This document shows positions 46,663-56,610 of a DNA stretch of 64,000 nucleotides, in pieces (within the stretch, counting starts at the first letter, position 1; every line of letters starts with the position of its first letter). The notes below the pieces were generated by a model. That model worked only from the letters and a program-made list of their open reading frames with translations. It had not been told where the DNA came from and ran no database searches. Made by a program: the position numbers and the translations under genes. The stretch lies in the NCBI GenBank assembly GCA_030849065.1, contig JASAON010001627.1:1-64000 (forward strand). Direction: 5' to 3'. This DNA comes from Jaenimonas drosophilae (lineage: Eukaryota; Euglenozoa; Kinetoplastea; Trypanosomatida; Trypanosomatidae).

Positions 46663-47484
46663 TCAGTGCGCCGGCGGCCGTCGTCGCAGTCGACGTGCAA
46701 CAATGGCGGCTGGATTTTGCAGGGAGGTGAGTACAATGCATGGCATGGCAGCAATACCCGTCACCTCTTCCACCTCCTCTCTCTGCGCCTCATGTGCAAA
46801 GGCAACCTCAAATACGGGGGAGTTCTCCGTTCGTGGGGAGAGGTACAACAAGTCATCCTCAGCCCCCAATGTCGCACGTGGTGGTGAGCGGGCAGGCAGA
46901 CGTGGCTGCTCTGAATCTGAGATGGGGGTTGGATCCCCACTACTCGTGCGGTTGCTTGTCAGCATGCCCGTACACAATGGAGGAGGTGGCAATCGACCCT
47001 CATGGCGATCGTGGAGCTCTGGAGAAGCGGTGCCATTGTAGTGTGCCATCGCAGAGGTACCAACTGGCAGATTGCCTCCATTTATTGCCGTCGTCATGGG
47101 CGGTGGGGACGGCGCAGAGCAGGGATTGAATCCCTCCCACTGACCTCTCCGTTTTGGTGGGGTAAGACTGTCGAGGGTCCACCGACGCAGAAGATCGGGG
47201 CTGCTGCCGTTGGAGGAAGGGGGTCGAGGGGGCAACTGGGCGTTGATGGGGAAGTCCTCCAACGACGAGCTGACCAGTGCTGGTGTGTGTGGGCTCTTCT
47301 TCTTGGTCTTGGTTCCCATAAAGACGGTGCTCTGCATGTGTGGAGCTTGGTAAAACTTAGAAAACCCAACTGATGCGTCGAAATCGCCATCTTCCATGGC
47401 ATGAAATGCGCCATGCGAAGAGTGCTGATGGTTCGACACAAGTGAATCGCCGTAGTGCTGCATCATGTATGGATTGCGCGGCAT
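46663..47484 (-). CDS. Hypothetical low-complexity protein
   Basis: I do not recognise this 273-residue protein. It is rich in Pro, Ser, His and Arg and probably disordered, with short islands such as FSKFYQAPHMQSTVF and EEVTGIAAMPCIVLTSLQNPAAIVARRL at the C-terminus. There is no signal, membrane segment or enzyme motif. It is kept as a gene because it is the only long frame on the coding strand in this interval, starts with ATG (47482-47484) and has normal spacing to its neighbours (227 and 553 bases). The C-terminal hydrophobic island could be a small conserved binding motif. Confidence 0.6.
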   Translation of the reverse strand: MPRNPYMMQHYGDSLVSNHQHSSHGAFHAMEDGDFDASVGFSKFYQAPHMQSTVFMGTKTKKKSPHTPALVSSSLEDFPINAQLPPRPPSSNGSSPDLLRRWTLDSLTPPKRRGQWEGFNPCSAPSPPPMTTAINGGNLPVGTSAMAHYNGTASPELHDRHEGRLPPPPLCTGMLTSNRTSSGDPTPISDSEQPRLPARSPPRATLGAEDDLLYLSPRTENSPVFEVAFAHEAQREEVEEVTGIAAMPCIVLTSLQNPAAIVARRLRRRPPAH

Positions 47485-48037
47485 TATTGCGTACCACTGC
47501 CCTCAAACTGTTCGCCGCGCTTTGAACTATAAAGCGTTCCGTCTACTCCGTCCGAGGAAATGTGCACGGACGCCTAGGCGCAACAGGAATACTATGGGTA
47601 TGCCAAACACTTGAGGAATGAGAGGCTAACAACAAGAAAAAAGAAAGAAGATCGATATTGAGAACACTTGGGTCCACGCACAGTGCTTCATCACAGTGGT
47701 CTTACTCTGGGGAGCTGAGCAAGCGACTACTCAGCCTCCTTCCTCATCGCAGTCTGTGCCTTCATCCTCCTTCTTAACAAAAGAAAGATTGCTCATCCAC
47801 CCGAGGGTGTGCTTATGATGAGCAGAGGTTTCTTCTCTTCAAGTTCCTCAGATTTAGTTGAAGGGGAGTTCATGAATGAGGTGGCAGGCCACGTTCACAC
47901 ACAAGACTTCACCAAGAAAGATGAATGGAGGTTTTTTTTTTGCTTAACTTGCTTAAGACGTCGAAAAAGATACCGAAAAGAGGAAATCAGGGGAAAAGAT
48001 ACCATGTGTCGTGGGTCTCGTGTGAGCGACACCTGCC
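47485..48037. other. Spacer between PABP and a hypothetical gene
   Basis: No gene is seen. Plus-strand purine blocks near 47634-47655 supply a candidate splice tract for the 46663-47484 gene. A run of nine T lies at about 47931-47939 in the PABP 3' UTR. Confidence 0.45.
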
Positions 48038-49702
48038 TTATGCCTCCTCCAGCTCCTTCTCCTTGGCCTTGAGGACGCACCGAGCCTCCGTCACACGCTC
48101 GACCAGCATGGCTTGGTTGTTGAGCAGCTCCAACGCCTCCTTGGTGTCCATCTCGAGGAACATACCCGTAATCTTGGCCGCGTACTCGGGCACCAGCTCA
48201 AAGATCTTCACGTAGAGGCGATCGCCCAGTGCGCTGCGGCGCTCGTCGGGGCTCATCGTGTCAAGGTCGTGGGCAGAGATGGGCAGGAGCGGTGGGGTGT
48301 CTGGCGCCTGGCCAGGAGATTGCTTGGGTGTGGGCAGGACGAAGGCGGAGGAAGGGGTGGCGAAGGGTGGGTGCTGAGGGGCACCGGGCATCGCCATGGG
48401 CTGACCCTGGCCGCGACCAGGAGCCTGCTGGCGACCTCCACGGCCACGGGCAGGGCGGTTTTGGCCGCCAATGAACGGCTGGTGCATCTGGCGCATCATC
48501 ATCTGAAGACGCTGCTGGAATTGCATGCGGAGCAGGGTGTAGCGCTGATCGCGACGCTGAGCAATATTCACAATGAGGGGCTTGCCATTGAGCATGCGGC
48601 CGTTCATCTCACGAAGGGCGGCGTTGGCCTCATCGGCGGTTGCGAAGCTCACGAAGCCAAATCCGCGGCTGTTGCCGCTGACATCGACCATCACGCGGCA
48701 GCTCTTGATCTGGCCGTACTCCTTGAAGAGATCGTTGAGGTTCTCATCGGTGAAGTTGGGGTCGAAGTTGCGGACGTAGAGGTTGTTGCCGAGAGACTGA
48801 GTCTGGATGTAGCGCTGACGAAGGGCAATAAGGCGCTCGCTGCGGGCCTGGGCACGCTGCACGTAGAGCTTCTCACCAGGGGCGTTGATACCCTCAATGT
48901 GCTGCTCATGCATCGCCTCAATCGCCTTCACGGCATCATCGTGCTTCTCAAAGTTGCAGAAGGCAAAGATGCGGCCGTTCTTGTCCTTGCACGCCGCGGC
49001 AGAGGTGATGCCACCGAACTTGGCGAAGAACTTCTCAATCACATCCTTGTCCACGGTGGGGAGGACCTGCTTGATGTACACGTTGGTGAAGTTGGCCACC
49101 ATCGCCGCCAGACGCGCGTTGCGACGAATGAAGTTGGCAACGTAGAGGGACTGCTTCTCGCTGTTGGCGCGGTCAGCAACACCGTTCATCTTCTCAATGG
49201 CGCTCTTGGCGGAGCCCTCCTCCTTGAAGTGAACGAAGCCGTAGCCACGGCTCTTGCCTTCCTCATCCTCCATGATCTTGCAGGACAGGATGGCACCGAA
49301 CTTCTCAAACAGGTCATGAAGTCCCTTGCTGTCGACTTCCGTCTCGAGGTTCTTGACGAAGATGTTGCCGTTTCCGCTGTAGCGCAGGGCGGGGTCACGC
49401 TGCTGCCACATGAGGCGGATGCACTTGTCTCCGACACGCTTGAAGTTGAGCGTCTCAATGGCGCGCTGGGCGTCGATGCGGTTGTCGAAGTTCACATAGC
49501 CGTAGCCCAACGACCGCTGAGTAATGATATCGCGGCAGACACGAACATTGAGGATCGTGCCGAAGGGCTTGAAGAGATCGACGAGCTGGTGCTCATCAAT
49601 GGTCGGGTCGAGGTCACCCACATAGATGGAGGACACCTGGGGAGCAACCACTGGCTTCACGTCCGCGGCGGGGGCGGCAGCAGCAACAGTGGCACTGGTC
49701 AT
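48038..49702 (-). CDS. PABP: Cytoplasmic poly(A)-binding protein
   Basis: The 554-residue protein has four RRMs (about 24-98, 112-185, 203-285, 305-380) with clear RNP motifs (SIYVGDLD, LGYGYVNF, NIFVKNLE, SRGYGFVHF, NLYVRNFD, SRGFGFVSF). A Pro/Gln/Gly/Arg-rich linker with RPARGRGGRQQ follows, then a C-terminal MLLE domain (about 485-550, LGDRLYVKIFELVPEYAAKITGMFLEM, partly quoted) that docks PAM2 peptides. It coats poly(A) tails and links to eIF4G and, in trypanosomes, to the MKT1-PBP1-LSM12 complex. RRM3 has an insert (RRNARLAAMVAN) compared with yeast. Trypanosomatids have two or three PABPs; I cannot tell which this is. ATG at 49700-49702. Confidence 0.97.
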   Translation of the reverse strand: MTSATVAAAAPAADVKPVVAPQVSSIYVGDLDPTIDEHQLVDLFKPFGTILNVRVCRDIITQRSLGYGYVNFDNRIDAQRAIETLNFKRVGDKCIRLMWQQRDPALRYSGNGNIFVKNLETEVDSKGLHDLFEKFGAILSCKIMEDEEGKSRGYGFVHFKEEGSAKSAIEKMNGVADRANSEKQSLYVANFIRRNARLAAMVANFTNVYIKQVLPTVDKDVIEKFFAKFGGITSAAACKDKNGRIFAFCNFEKHDDAVKAIEAMHEQHIEGINAPGEKLYVQRAQARSERLIALRQRYIQTQSLGNNLYVRNFDPNFTDENLNDLFKEYGQIKSCRVMVDVSGNSRGFGFVSFATADEANAALREMNGRMLNGKPLIVNIAQRRDQRYTLLRMQFQQRLQMMMRQMHQPFIGGQNRPARGRGGRQQAPGRGQGQPMAMPGAPQHPPFATPSSAFVLPTPKQSPGQAPDTPPLLPISAHDLDTMSPDERRSALGDRLYVKIFELVPEYAAKITGMFLEMDTKEALELLNNQAMLVERVTEARCVLKAKEKELEEA

Positions 49703-50251
49703 TATGTGGGATAGGTGGGGGTTATGTGTGTTGTATTTTTTGGGGGGTTTGTTGTGGTTGTGTGATCGGTGCTAAAGCTTACCGAACACGAACGCGAAAT
49801 GAGAGTGTTGTGGGTATACGGAGGTGTGTGAAGCTCCTCACAGTAGCTGAGAGTCAAGATGGAGAAGAGGTATGGTGTTGTATAGGAGAGGTTGATGGAG
49901 AGGTACTTTGGTATCGGTGTTTGTCATGGGTTTTTGGTGCGGAAGACACTAGGTAGGTTGGTCACAAACATGAGAAGCTCCAATTGAGCCATGAAGATAG
50001 AGAGAAGACCACGCCTCCATGAATACCCAATGGAAGGATAAACAGCCTCTCTGGCATAGGGCAAGAGACACTGGTTGTTGTTGTTGTTGCAGCGATCTCA
50101 ATCACCAAACCGAATCGGGAGCAGCAGCAGATACGTGGCTCGCAACGAAAAGGAAGAATTGGTCATGTATGTGGATGTAGCAATAGGGATGACAGTCCCC
50201 TCGTCCCGTTCCACGCATCGACGCATGAGACGTGCAGGAGCACCCAACCCT
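49703..50251. other. PABP leader region
   Basis: No gene is seen. It contains a G run (about 49740-49746), a (TTG)n stretch near 50074-50088, and several plus-strand purine patches that could serve as splice tracts. The PABP 5' UTR is probably long, as is common for PABP genes. Confidence 0.45.
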
Positions 50252-52036
50252 CTACTCGGGAAGGATGCCAAAGACGTGGGTGACAAGCGATGCCTCCGCA
50301 GGTGAGGCCATTGCATCGACTACATCGGACTGTTTCACACGATAGACATTGGCAAGAGCACCCTGCAGGTGATTGCGCTTGACAAGAAAGGCAATGAGGT
50401 CTCGTTGAGAGAAGAAGGCGTCATTGAGGTGGTCGCATGGTTTGTGCATCACCTTGAAAATGATGTCGGACCGCAGGGCTTCCATCGCCTCCACTGAGAG
50501 GATTGATGCCGAGAAGGGCAGCTGAAAGGTTCGAATGAGACTTACCATGCGCTCCTTCTCCTTCTCCATGGCCACTTCATAGGCCTTGGTCGTCCATACG
50601 GACACCGGCGGTGGTGAAGCCCCCTCGGCCGCCGCTGGCATGTGGACCATTTTTCGTGGCTGCTCAACAGAGAAGACGCCGCTGAGGATGGGCTCGGTGA
50701 CCTCCTCCGGTGCCCCCGCATGGCCGTTGCAGAGATGCGCGCTGACGACCCGTCGGCAAGTGGAGCGCCACGCCATGAATTCTTCCAGCTCCAACTGGCG
50801 CGAAAAACGTTGGTGGTCAAAGCGGTGCTCCGCCTCACGGATGCGTTGTGCAGCTATGGCCGCGCTGCCAATCAACGGGACTCGACGCCGAGAGCCCTGC
50901 TGACGAGGCGGTGGAGGCTGGGTAGCGTGGTGTAGAACACGGTAGCTATGAATGGGTTCCCGAAACACCTGGCGAATATAGTCGCCAGTCTGGCGCTCGA
51001 GCAGTGGAGCCACCTCATTCGCCGACGATGATGCTGGGGTCGCAGAGTTGGGCCTCCGTAGATGGCCGCTGTTGGTTAGCTCCACGGGGAGATGGCTGGA
51101 GATGGAGGCAGAGGCAGAGCGGCGGGGAAACGACAGCTTCTTCGGCTCAGCCTCTGCTGTGGTCACGGGCTCGGCAGCGGCCGCCTCCACTGCGGTGTGC
51201 CCCACGTCCTCCCCGGACAGTGCGTGGAAGTATGGAGCAGGTGTTGCTGCCGGTGCCGTGAACCGTGCCTGGTCCAAACGGTGGAGCAAGGTCGCGTGTG
51301 CGTCGCCCCGATCCTCTCTCGCGGCGGGGTACTGTGGGGCCTCGCGAAGCACCCACTGGTCCACCAACACCGCTGCCTCATTCGCCGTCATGCGTTGCGT
51401 CAGCTCCACCTCCGAGGTGGAGGCAGCGTTGCGTGAGTGGGCACTCTCCCCAGTCCCCCCAATGGACATGCGGGCTGCCGATCCATACGCAGAGTGGCCA
51501 TCTTTGGGGTGAACTTTCCGTGTCGTGTCATGACGACGCCGGCGTTGCTCACACTCATCCAGGCAACGTGTCAGCCGTTGAATGTACTGTTGAGCACGCC
51601 CATCATCTGCGCGCTCTCCACCTTCCCGTGTGTTGCGGATGCTCCGCTTGTGGCTTCGATGCATGGAGAGGGCTGGACGAAGAAAGGATGGCCGGGCTGC
51701 CTCCATACTCGTCACCATCTCTGAAGGGGGGTCAATGGCGATGCGAGGGACCGGCTTCTTGGGCCGCTTCTTGCGCTTATCCAAGACGTTGGGCACCGGA
51801 TCGGTTCCCTGACGAAGAAAGCGATGCAGCTGATGGTAGTTCAGCGTGCCGCACTCCATCACGCGCCGTTTTTCGCCCGAATAGGGGGATAGGGCGGAGT
51901 CATCCTCTTCTTCTAAAAGACCTTGGCCTGATCGTCCAGTGGGCATGCCCGGTGTATCTACTCTATGAATGGATTGTGGGCGAGTTCTGGGAGCAGACAT
52001 GCTCCCTCTTCGCCCTTCCTCGTGTCCCATCATCAT
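50252..52036 (-). CDS. Large hypothetical protein, mostly disordered
   Basis: I do not recognise this 594-residue protein. It is Arg/Ser/Pro/Ala-rich for the first 400 residues, with a basic KKRPKKPVPR patch. A more ordered C-terminal part follows: SRQLELEEFMAWRSTCRRVV and EKEKERMVSLIRTFQLPFSASILSVEAMEALRSDIIFKVMHK (positions about 490-530, partly quoted), then KRNHLQGALANVYRV. This tail may be a helical binding domain. There is no membrane segment. Three consecutive ATGs open the frame (52028-52036), and a fourth ATG is at codon 13; all fit. Cytoskeletal or flagellar roles are possible but unsupported. Confidence 0.7.
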   Translation of the reverse strand: MMMGHEEGRRGSMSAPRTRPQSIHRVDTPGMPTGRSGQGLLEEEDDSALSPYSGEKRRVMECGTLNYHQLHRFLRQGTDPVPNVLDKRKKRPKKPVPRIAIDPPSEMVTSMEAARPSFLRPALSMHRSHKRSIRNTREGGERADDGRAQQYIQRLTRCLDECEQRRRRHDTTRKVHPKDGHSAYGSAARMSIGGTGESAHSRNAASTSEVELTQRMTANEAAVLVDQWVLREAPQYPAAREDRGDAHATLLHRLDQARFTAPAATPAPYFHALSGEDVGHTAVEAAAAEPVTTAEAEPKKLSFPRRSASASISSHLPVELTNSGHLRRPNSATPASSSANEVAPLLERQTGDYIRQVFREPIHSYRVLHHATQPPPPRQQGSRRRVPLIGSAAIAAQRIREAEHRFDHQRFSRQLELEEFMAWRSTCRRVVSAHLCNGHAGAPEEVTEPILSGVFSVEQPRKMVHMPAAAEGASPPPVSVWTTKAYEVAMEKEKERMVSLIRTFQLPFSASILSVEAMEALRSDIIFKVMHKPCDHLNDAFFSQRDLIAFLVKRNHLQGALANVYRVKQSDVVDAMASPAEASLVTHVFGILPE

Positions 52037-52516
52037 GTGGGGGAGGGGCAGTAGGAGAGACGTGGAAGGTACGCTTTTTCTGTTTTAAGTGCGTGTGTAT
52101 ATGTAGATCCAACTAAATTGTGATCCAGAGCAAGGCGGTGTGTCGTGAAGTACCGCATGCAATGCTTCGGCTTAGCGGGCAAACGCAGCAACACACCCAC
52201 GATACCAACCAGGTGTCTGTATATGCAAGGTAGAGATGGCGTATTGAGTGGATGAAGACACAGCTTCTCTGTCCACGTTCTTCTACTCCGCTATGAATAT
52301 CGCTACAACAAGCAGTAAACACAAAGAAGAAAAGCATGTTCCAAGGTATCCATGCAGCGATGCGGCTGGGATGAGAATCTCAACCAAGCTGGCGACCACC
52401 AGTACTCACAGTGAAAAAGTAGGTTCCTGTGAGCGCGACCACAACGGCCCAACCCCCTCCCAAAAAAGTGGAGAGAGAGAGAGAGCTGGGGTTATGGATG
52501 GGTCGCAATAACCAAA
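52037..52516. other. Spacer between a mitochondrial protein and a hypothetical gene
   Basis: No gene is seen. A (GA)n run at about 52468-52486 lies close to the stop codon of the mitochondrial protein gene and is (CT)n in the transcript. Confidence 0.45.
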
Positions 52517-55336
52517 TTACTCGACCTCCACCTTATATCCATGCTCCGTCAAAGCACTGGAATAGCGCAGAATGCGGTCAGCGATGTCGCTCCTCTGATC
52601 CGCCGTGCGCAGCGCCTGTTGCTCAAAGGAAGCCAACGGCCGTGCGTCTTCGCTGCTGGCCTCCTTGCAGAGGTGCTCGACCTCCCGCTGCAGCAGGGCG
52701 GCCGCCGTACCACGCAAGCTGGTTGATTGGCCATCAATGTTCAGAAGACGCACGACGGTCATGGCATCATCATTCCGCAGTGGTGGGCCAGCAACCTGAA
52801 ACTGTTCGAGTGCTTGGACGAGGTATGTCCGATACGCCCCTCCGAGGATGCCCCCAGAGCCCATGTTAAGGGTGTGCATCGACTCCAACACACTCACCGC
52901 CAGGGACGGGGTGCAGAGTGAATGAAGAGATGTGGCACGTTCTGCCATGGCAGAAAGCGCCTCCACCTCTCGGTGGCTGCGGAGGTCGAGAGCGGCACAA
53001 GCGGTTACGCAGTCCACCAAGAGATCATCATCCACCATGCCCACCGCGGGGGGAAGATGATGGAGCGCTGCTCGTGCACCAGAACACAGTGCCAGGCCCT
53101 GTGCATCGTCATCTGGGAGACTTGCCGCGGCAAAGGTAAGGAGGGCTCCGTAAGAGACACGCGCGGTGGGCGACCACGTTGCTGCACCACCGTTCATCAT
53201 CACTTCGGCCGAGTAGCACTCGCGGAGAAGGGGAAGGAGGCTGGGGTAGTGCGCGTAGTAGAGTGTGCGAAGAAGTGGTAAGGCCGCTGCCCTGTCACCT
53301 TCACCAAGGGCCTGCCGTGCGGCCAGCTCCAGCACCGTGGTGGACACCTTGTCTGGTCCCAACAAACGGAGGAAGGCGTGCACCACATGCTCAACCTCAT
53401 CCATAGTGAGTAATCCTTGCATCATGATGCGTGCTGAAACCATCTCCATCTGTTGAGCACATGCTGGCACAAAGTGGCAAGCTGCCAATCCTTGCAAAAG
53501 CTGGATGAAATGCTTCGGAGTAATGAGCCGCTGCTGCATCTCTGCGCTGATGGCGATGTCAATGGCGGCGAACAAGCGCTCAAACCTCTGGCGGGCTGCT
53601 TCTGCCGTCGTCGATGACCCGAGCTCCTTCGCCATGAGTGGAAGCACACGCAACACATCCTCGATGCGAATCGCGGAGTGAGAGGATGATGAAACCTGTG
53701 CAGCCAGCTTCTGCAACAGACGTTGGCCTAGATGACGGTGTCTCCCTCCACTTGGGCCCATCAATGTTGCTAGTCGATCCAGCAAATCCGCCAGAGAAGA
53801 CGCATCCGCGGGCTTTAACGAGGAGGAACGCAGACCCTGGGCGTTTTGGGTGCCAATGTGGTAGTGAATGATGGCCTGAGGATGAGAGCGTTCCGCAAAT
53901 TTCTGCAGGTCTATCAGAGGCACATGCTGCTCATCACCGCTCATGACGGTTAGCTGCTTCTCGGAAAGGTAGCGGCGGCACCGAGAGAAGATGGCTGAGG
54001 TGAAGCCATTAAAGGCATGCAGCAGGTGCAGCACATCCTTCTCCACGACGTTTGGCGCCACTTGCTCAAAAAAGGCGGTGTTGTGCTCGCGAATTTCCAC
54101 CACAAACTGCAACGCGACGCATAGCTCATTCTCCAACAAATTTTCCATCGCCTTTGGCTCCGTCATGGCCGGCGCCGCAGTGAGTGACAGTAAGTGATGT
54201 AGGACATCGGGCTCTGTGATGGCGCCGGTGGCCGCAGAGAAGCATAGGGCGTTGTGTGCACGGTCCTGCAGTGCATCACTACGGTTCTGCAGTAGCGTGG
54301 ACATGACCCTCACAGCGTCTTTGACTCGAGTCACCTCCGGAATTGCCACAACGATCGCATGTGCTGCGTTGGTCTGTGCATCAGCCATGAAGGTGAAGGG
54401 AACTCCGTGGTTTCGGCAGAGGGCGGCGCAAGAGATGAAGCGGTCGCTCAACGAAGCCACACTCAGCTGAGCGCCATCTGCACCCTCCATAGAAGATAGA
54501 GAGCGAAAGAAGGTTGGCTCGGTTTGCTGGATGCAACGGCCCAACACCATTACCTCCCGTGTGAGAGAAATGGGACCAAACTCAGCTTCCTCGGCGACGT
54601 CATATGACTTTCGCGTACGCACTGAAAACGTATTAGCCGCCTCTACCCACACCAACACCTCCAGCAAATCACGAGCGCTCAGCACTGGTCCAGCTTCTTC
54701 TACACCTTCCTCGAGAAGGGTTGAAGGCCACAGGAGCTCCTTCACGTCTTCAAAGCGGTGACGAATGGCTAGCCAGTGCCGACGTCGCCGCGTCTTGCGA
54801 TCATACATTTCGTAGTCGGGGCCACTGTTTAGTTCTCCGTAGATTGGCGTGTTTGTCATTCCTCGTGTATCCATCAGTGCGTAGGAGCGGCACAGCTCCA
54901 CCATGGAGTGCTGAAGTTCCTTGAGCCCCTCCACATCCATCTCCACCTCATCACCGCTGCGGTGTTTGTCGAGACAGGCAGCAACTTCCGTGGGCATATC
55001 ATCCTCCAAATCACCCAAGTCACTCCAGCTGGTGTCGATCCCCACCCAACTCCCAGAAGGAGAGTTGCGCTGTTGCGGTGGTTGTGTGATGGCACCAACG
55101 GGAATGGAGAACGAAAACTTCCGTCCCTTCTTGTTGGTGACCTCCACCTTCGTTGTTCCGGGGATTCGCTGGACGGCACCGGTGCCTTGCTGCTTCACCT
55201 GCATTCCTTTCCCGGGTGTTTCCCGAAAGCCCATCTGAATTCCCCGGCCACGCTTGCTGCTCGCCCATCGGCGGGGATGACCTCCGCCCAGCAGCAACGC
55301 GGACTCTGTGCGCAGCAGAAGTTGCCGGGGTTGCAT
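52517..55336 (-). CDS. Large helical-repeat protein, likely mitochondrial
   Basis: I do not recognise a family for this 939-residue protein. The N-terminus (MQPRQLLLRTESALLLGG, then HPRRWASSKRGRG) is rich in Arg, Ser and Leu without acidic residues, a strong mitochondrial presequence. Most of the chain is alpha-helical with loosely repeated 30-40-residue units full of Leu, Ala and Asp, as in the large RNA-processing or mitoribosome-assembly proteins of trypanosomatids. No PPR consensus is clear. An early KGRKFSFSIPVGA patch is basic. A mitochondrial RNA or ribosome role is inference. The ATG at 55334-55336 is used; the 13 codons before it start at TTG. Confidence 0.85.
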   Translation of the reverse strand: MQPRQLLLRTESALLLGGGHPRRWASSKRGRGIQMGFRETPGKGMQVKQQGTGAVQRIPGTTKVEVTNKKGRKFSFSIPVGAITQPPQQRNSPSGSWVGIDTSWSDLGDLEDDMPTEVAACLDKHRSGDEVEMDVEGLKELQHSMVELCRSYALMDTRGMTNTPIYGELNSGPDYEMYDRKTRRRRHWLAIRHRFEDVKELLWPSTLLEEGVEEAGPVLSARDLLEVLVWVEAANTFSVRTRKSYDVAEEAEFGPISLTREVMVLGRCIQQTEPTFFRSLSSMEGADGAQLSVASLSDRFISCAALCRNHGVPFTFMADAQTNAAHAIVVAIPEVTRVKDAVRVMSTLLQNRSDALQDRAHNALCFSAATGAITEPDVLHHLLSLTAAPAMTEPKAMENLLENELCVALQFVVEIREHNTAFFEQVAPNVVEKDVLHLLHAFNGFTSAIFSRCRRYLSEKQLTVMSGDEQHVPLIDLQKFAERSHPQAIIHYHIGTQNAQGLRSSSLKPADASSLADLLDRLATLMGPSGGRHRHLGQRLLQKLAAQVSSSSHSAIRIEDVLRVLPLMAKELGSSTTAEAARQRFERLFAAIDIAISAEMQQRLITPKHFIQLLQGLAACHFVPACAQQMEMVSARIMMQGLLTMDEVEHVVHAFLRLLGPDKVSTTVLELAARQALGEGDRAAALPLLRTLYYAHYPSLLPLLRECYSAEVMMNGGAATWSPTARVSYGALLTFAAASLPDDDAQGLALCSGARAALHHLPPAVGMVDDDLLVDCVTACAALDLRSHREVEALSAMAERATSLHSLCTPSLAVSVLESMHTLNMGSGGILGGAYRTYLVQALEQFQVAGPPLRNDDAMTVVRLLNIDGQSTSLRGTAAALLQREVEHLCKEASSEDARPLASFEQQALRTADQRSDIADRILRYSSALTEHGYKVEVE

Positions 55337-56610
55337 CTGAGGCAAACAACGTATTGTGGGCCTAATCACCCTCAACCTTTACAAGCCCAAAAGATGAAGA
55401 AAAGAGAAGAGGAAAGATTAAAGAGTACATACACAACCATCATGGGTCGAATCATCCTGCATGAATAAGCAAAAAAAAAAACCAACAACGTTGTTGTCAT
55501 TGAGAGCTGGTGCGGGGGGGCATTCACGCAGGATCACATACAGAGAGGTATAGCAAGCGCGTGATTGGGTTGGGTTGGAAAGGGGGAACAAACGGTTTTG
55601 ATCACCACTAAAAAAAGGTTGAAATCACACGCATTAAAGGGATGACAACTGAAGAGAGTGTGCCTTTGACCTTAGCAAACAACAAATCGCACAGCAGTCA
55701 CGCGCTACCACGCATTTGGAACATGTGTGGGAGCGCAAAACAAAAAGATACAAAAAGCATCAAGAGAAAAAAAAAACGGTAAACAATGCGTCGGGGTGTG
55801 GTTACGCATGTGCATCAACACCCTTCACAGGGTGTCGGCAGCTTCTGGTTCTGATGGTCCATCGAAGGGGATCATGGGGTTCAGCTGTTCCGTGAGAAAT
55901 CGCGAAACTGACAGCGTTCACAACGTGCGAAGTAATGATATGAGAGAAATCAAAAAGGTAAAAATAAAATAGAAAAACGGAGGTATAGAAAAAAGAAGGT
56001 CGACTGCGTTCGTTATGGAGCAGACGCTCCAAATGCCTGGAACAGAAAAAAGGAGATCGACAGTACAGAGGAGAGATACAAAGAGAAGATACAAGAAAAA
56101 GTGGTGTGAATCAAAGGGGGAGGGGAGGGGGGGCGTTGAAGCAACGACAGACCAAAGGAAATGGTATGAGAAAGCGGATCTATGATCACACCCACCTCGT
56201 GACCCCACCGTGCACTTCGACGTGTTTCACATCTGCTGCAGAATTTGGAGTCTTGGATGGACTCACCGTATCGCAGACATGAGTGACAAATAAAAGAGAA
56301 CTACTCAATGGGAGGTCTCCTGACGCTCCCCCGTCCGAATGGCATACATGAGAGGGGCGCATTGCATACTGGAGATGGTGATACGGCAAGGAGGTCGGAG
56401 ATGGGGAGAGAGAGAGTTGAAGGTGGCACGTATTCCTCACGGAGTGATATTGGTGTGTGGACGACGAAAAACGGAGGAGGTGAGAGAGAGGGAGGGAGGG
56501 TGGGAGGGGGGCAACAAATCTCTTTTGGTGTCATTAGAGTGCTGCATGAAATCACTGGTATCAAAACGTGTGTTATGGTGTGTTTGTTGTGTGTTTCACT
56601 TCGTGTGCGT
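55337..56610. other. 1.27-kb gene-free interval with purine tracts
   Basis: No gene is seen. It would include the MOK 3' UTR. The plus strand is purine-rich, with A runs at about 55472-55482 and 55769-55778 and a dense A/G block at about 56040-56135. Three copies of AGATACAA occur (55746, 56074, 56087). The purine block close to 55337 is the candidate splice tract for the mitochondrial protein. Confidence 0.5.

Noticed and set aside
46436..46741. N-terminal extension of the Vms1-like protein (102 codons)
   Set aside because: It overlaps the 3' end of the neighbouring gene and contains the pyrimidine tract and first AG of the splice site; no family likeness.
48113..49714. 533-codon open frame on the plus strand
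   Set aside because: It is exactly antisense to PABP, which has unmistakable RRMs and an MLLE domain. The frame is open because of GC-biased third positions, and its translation is a Val/Leu/Glu-rich string with no domain.
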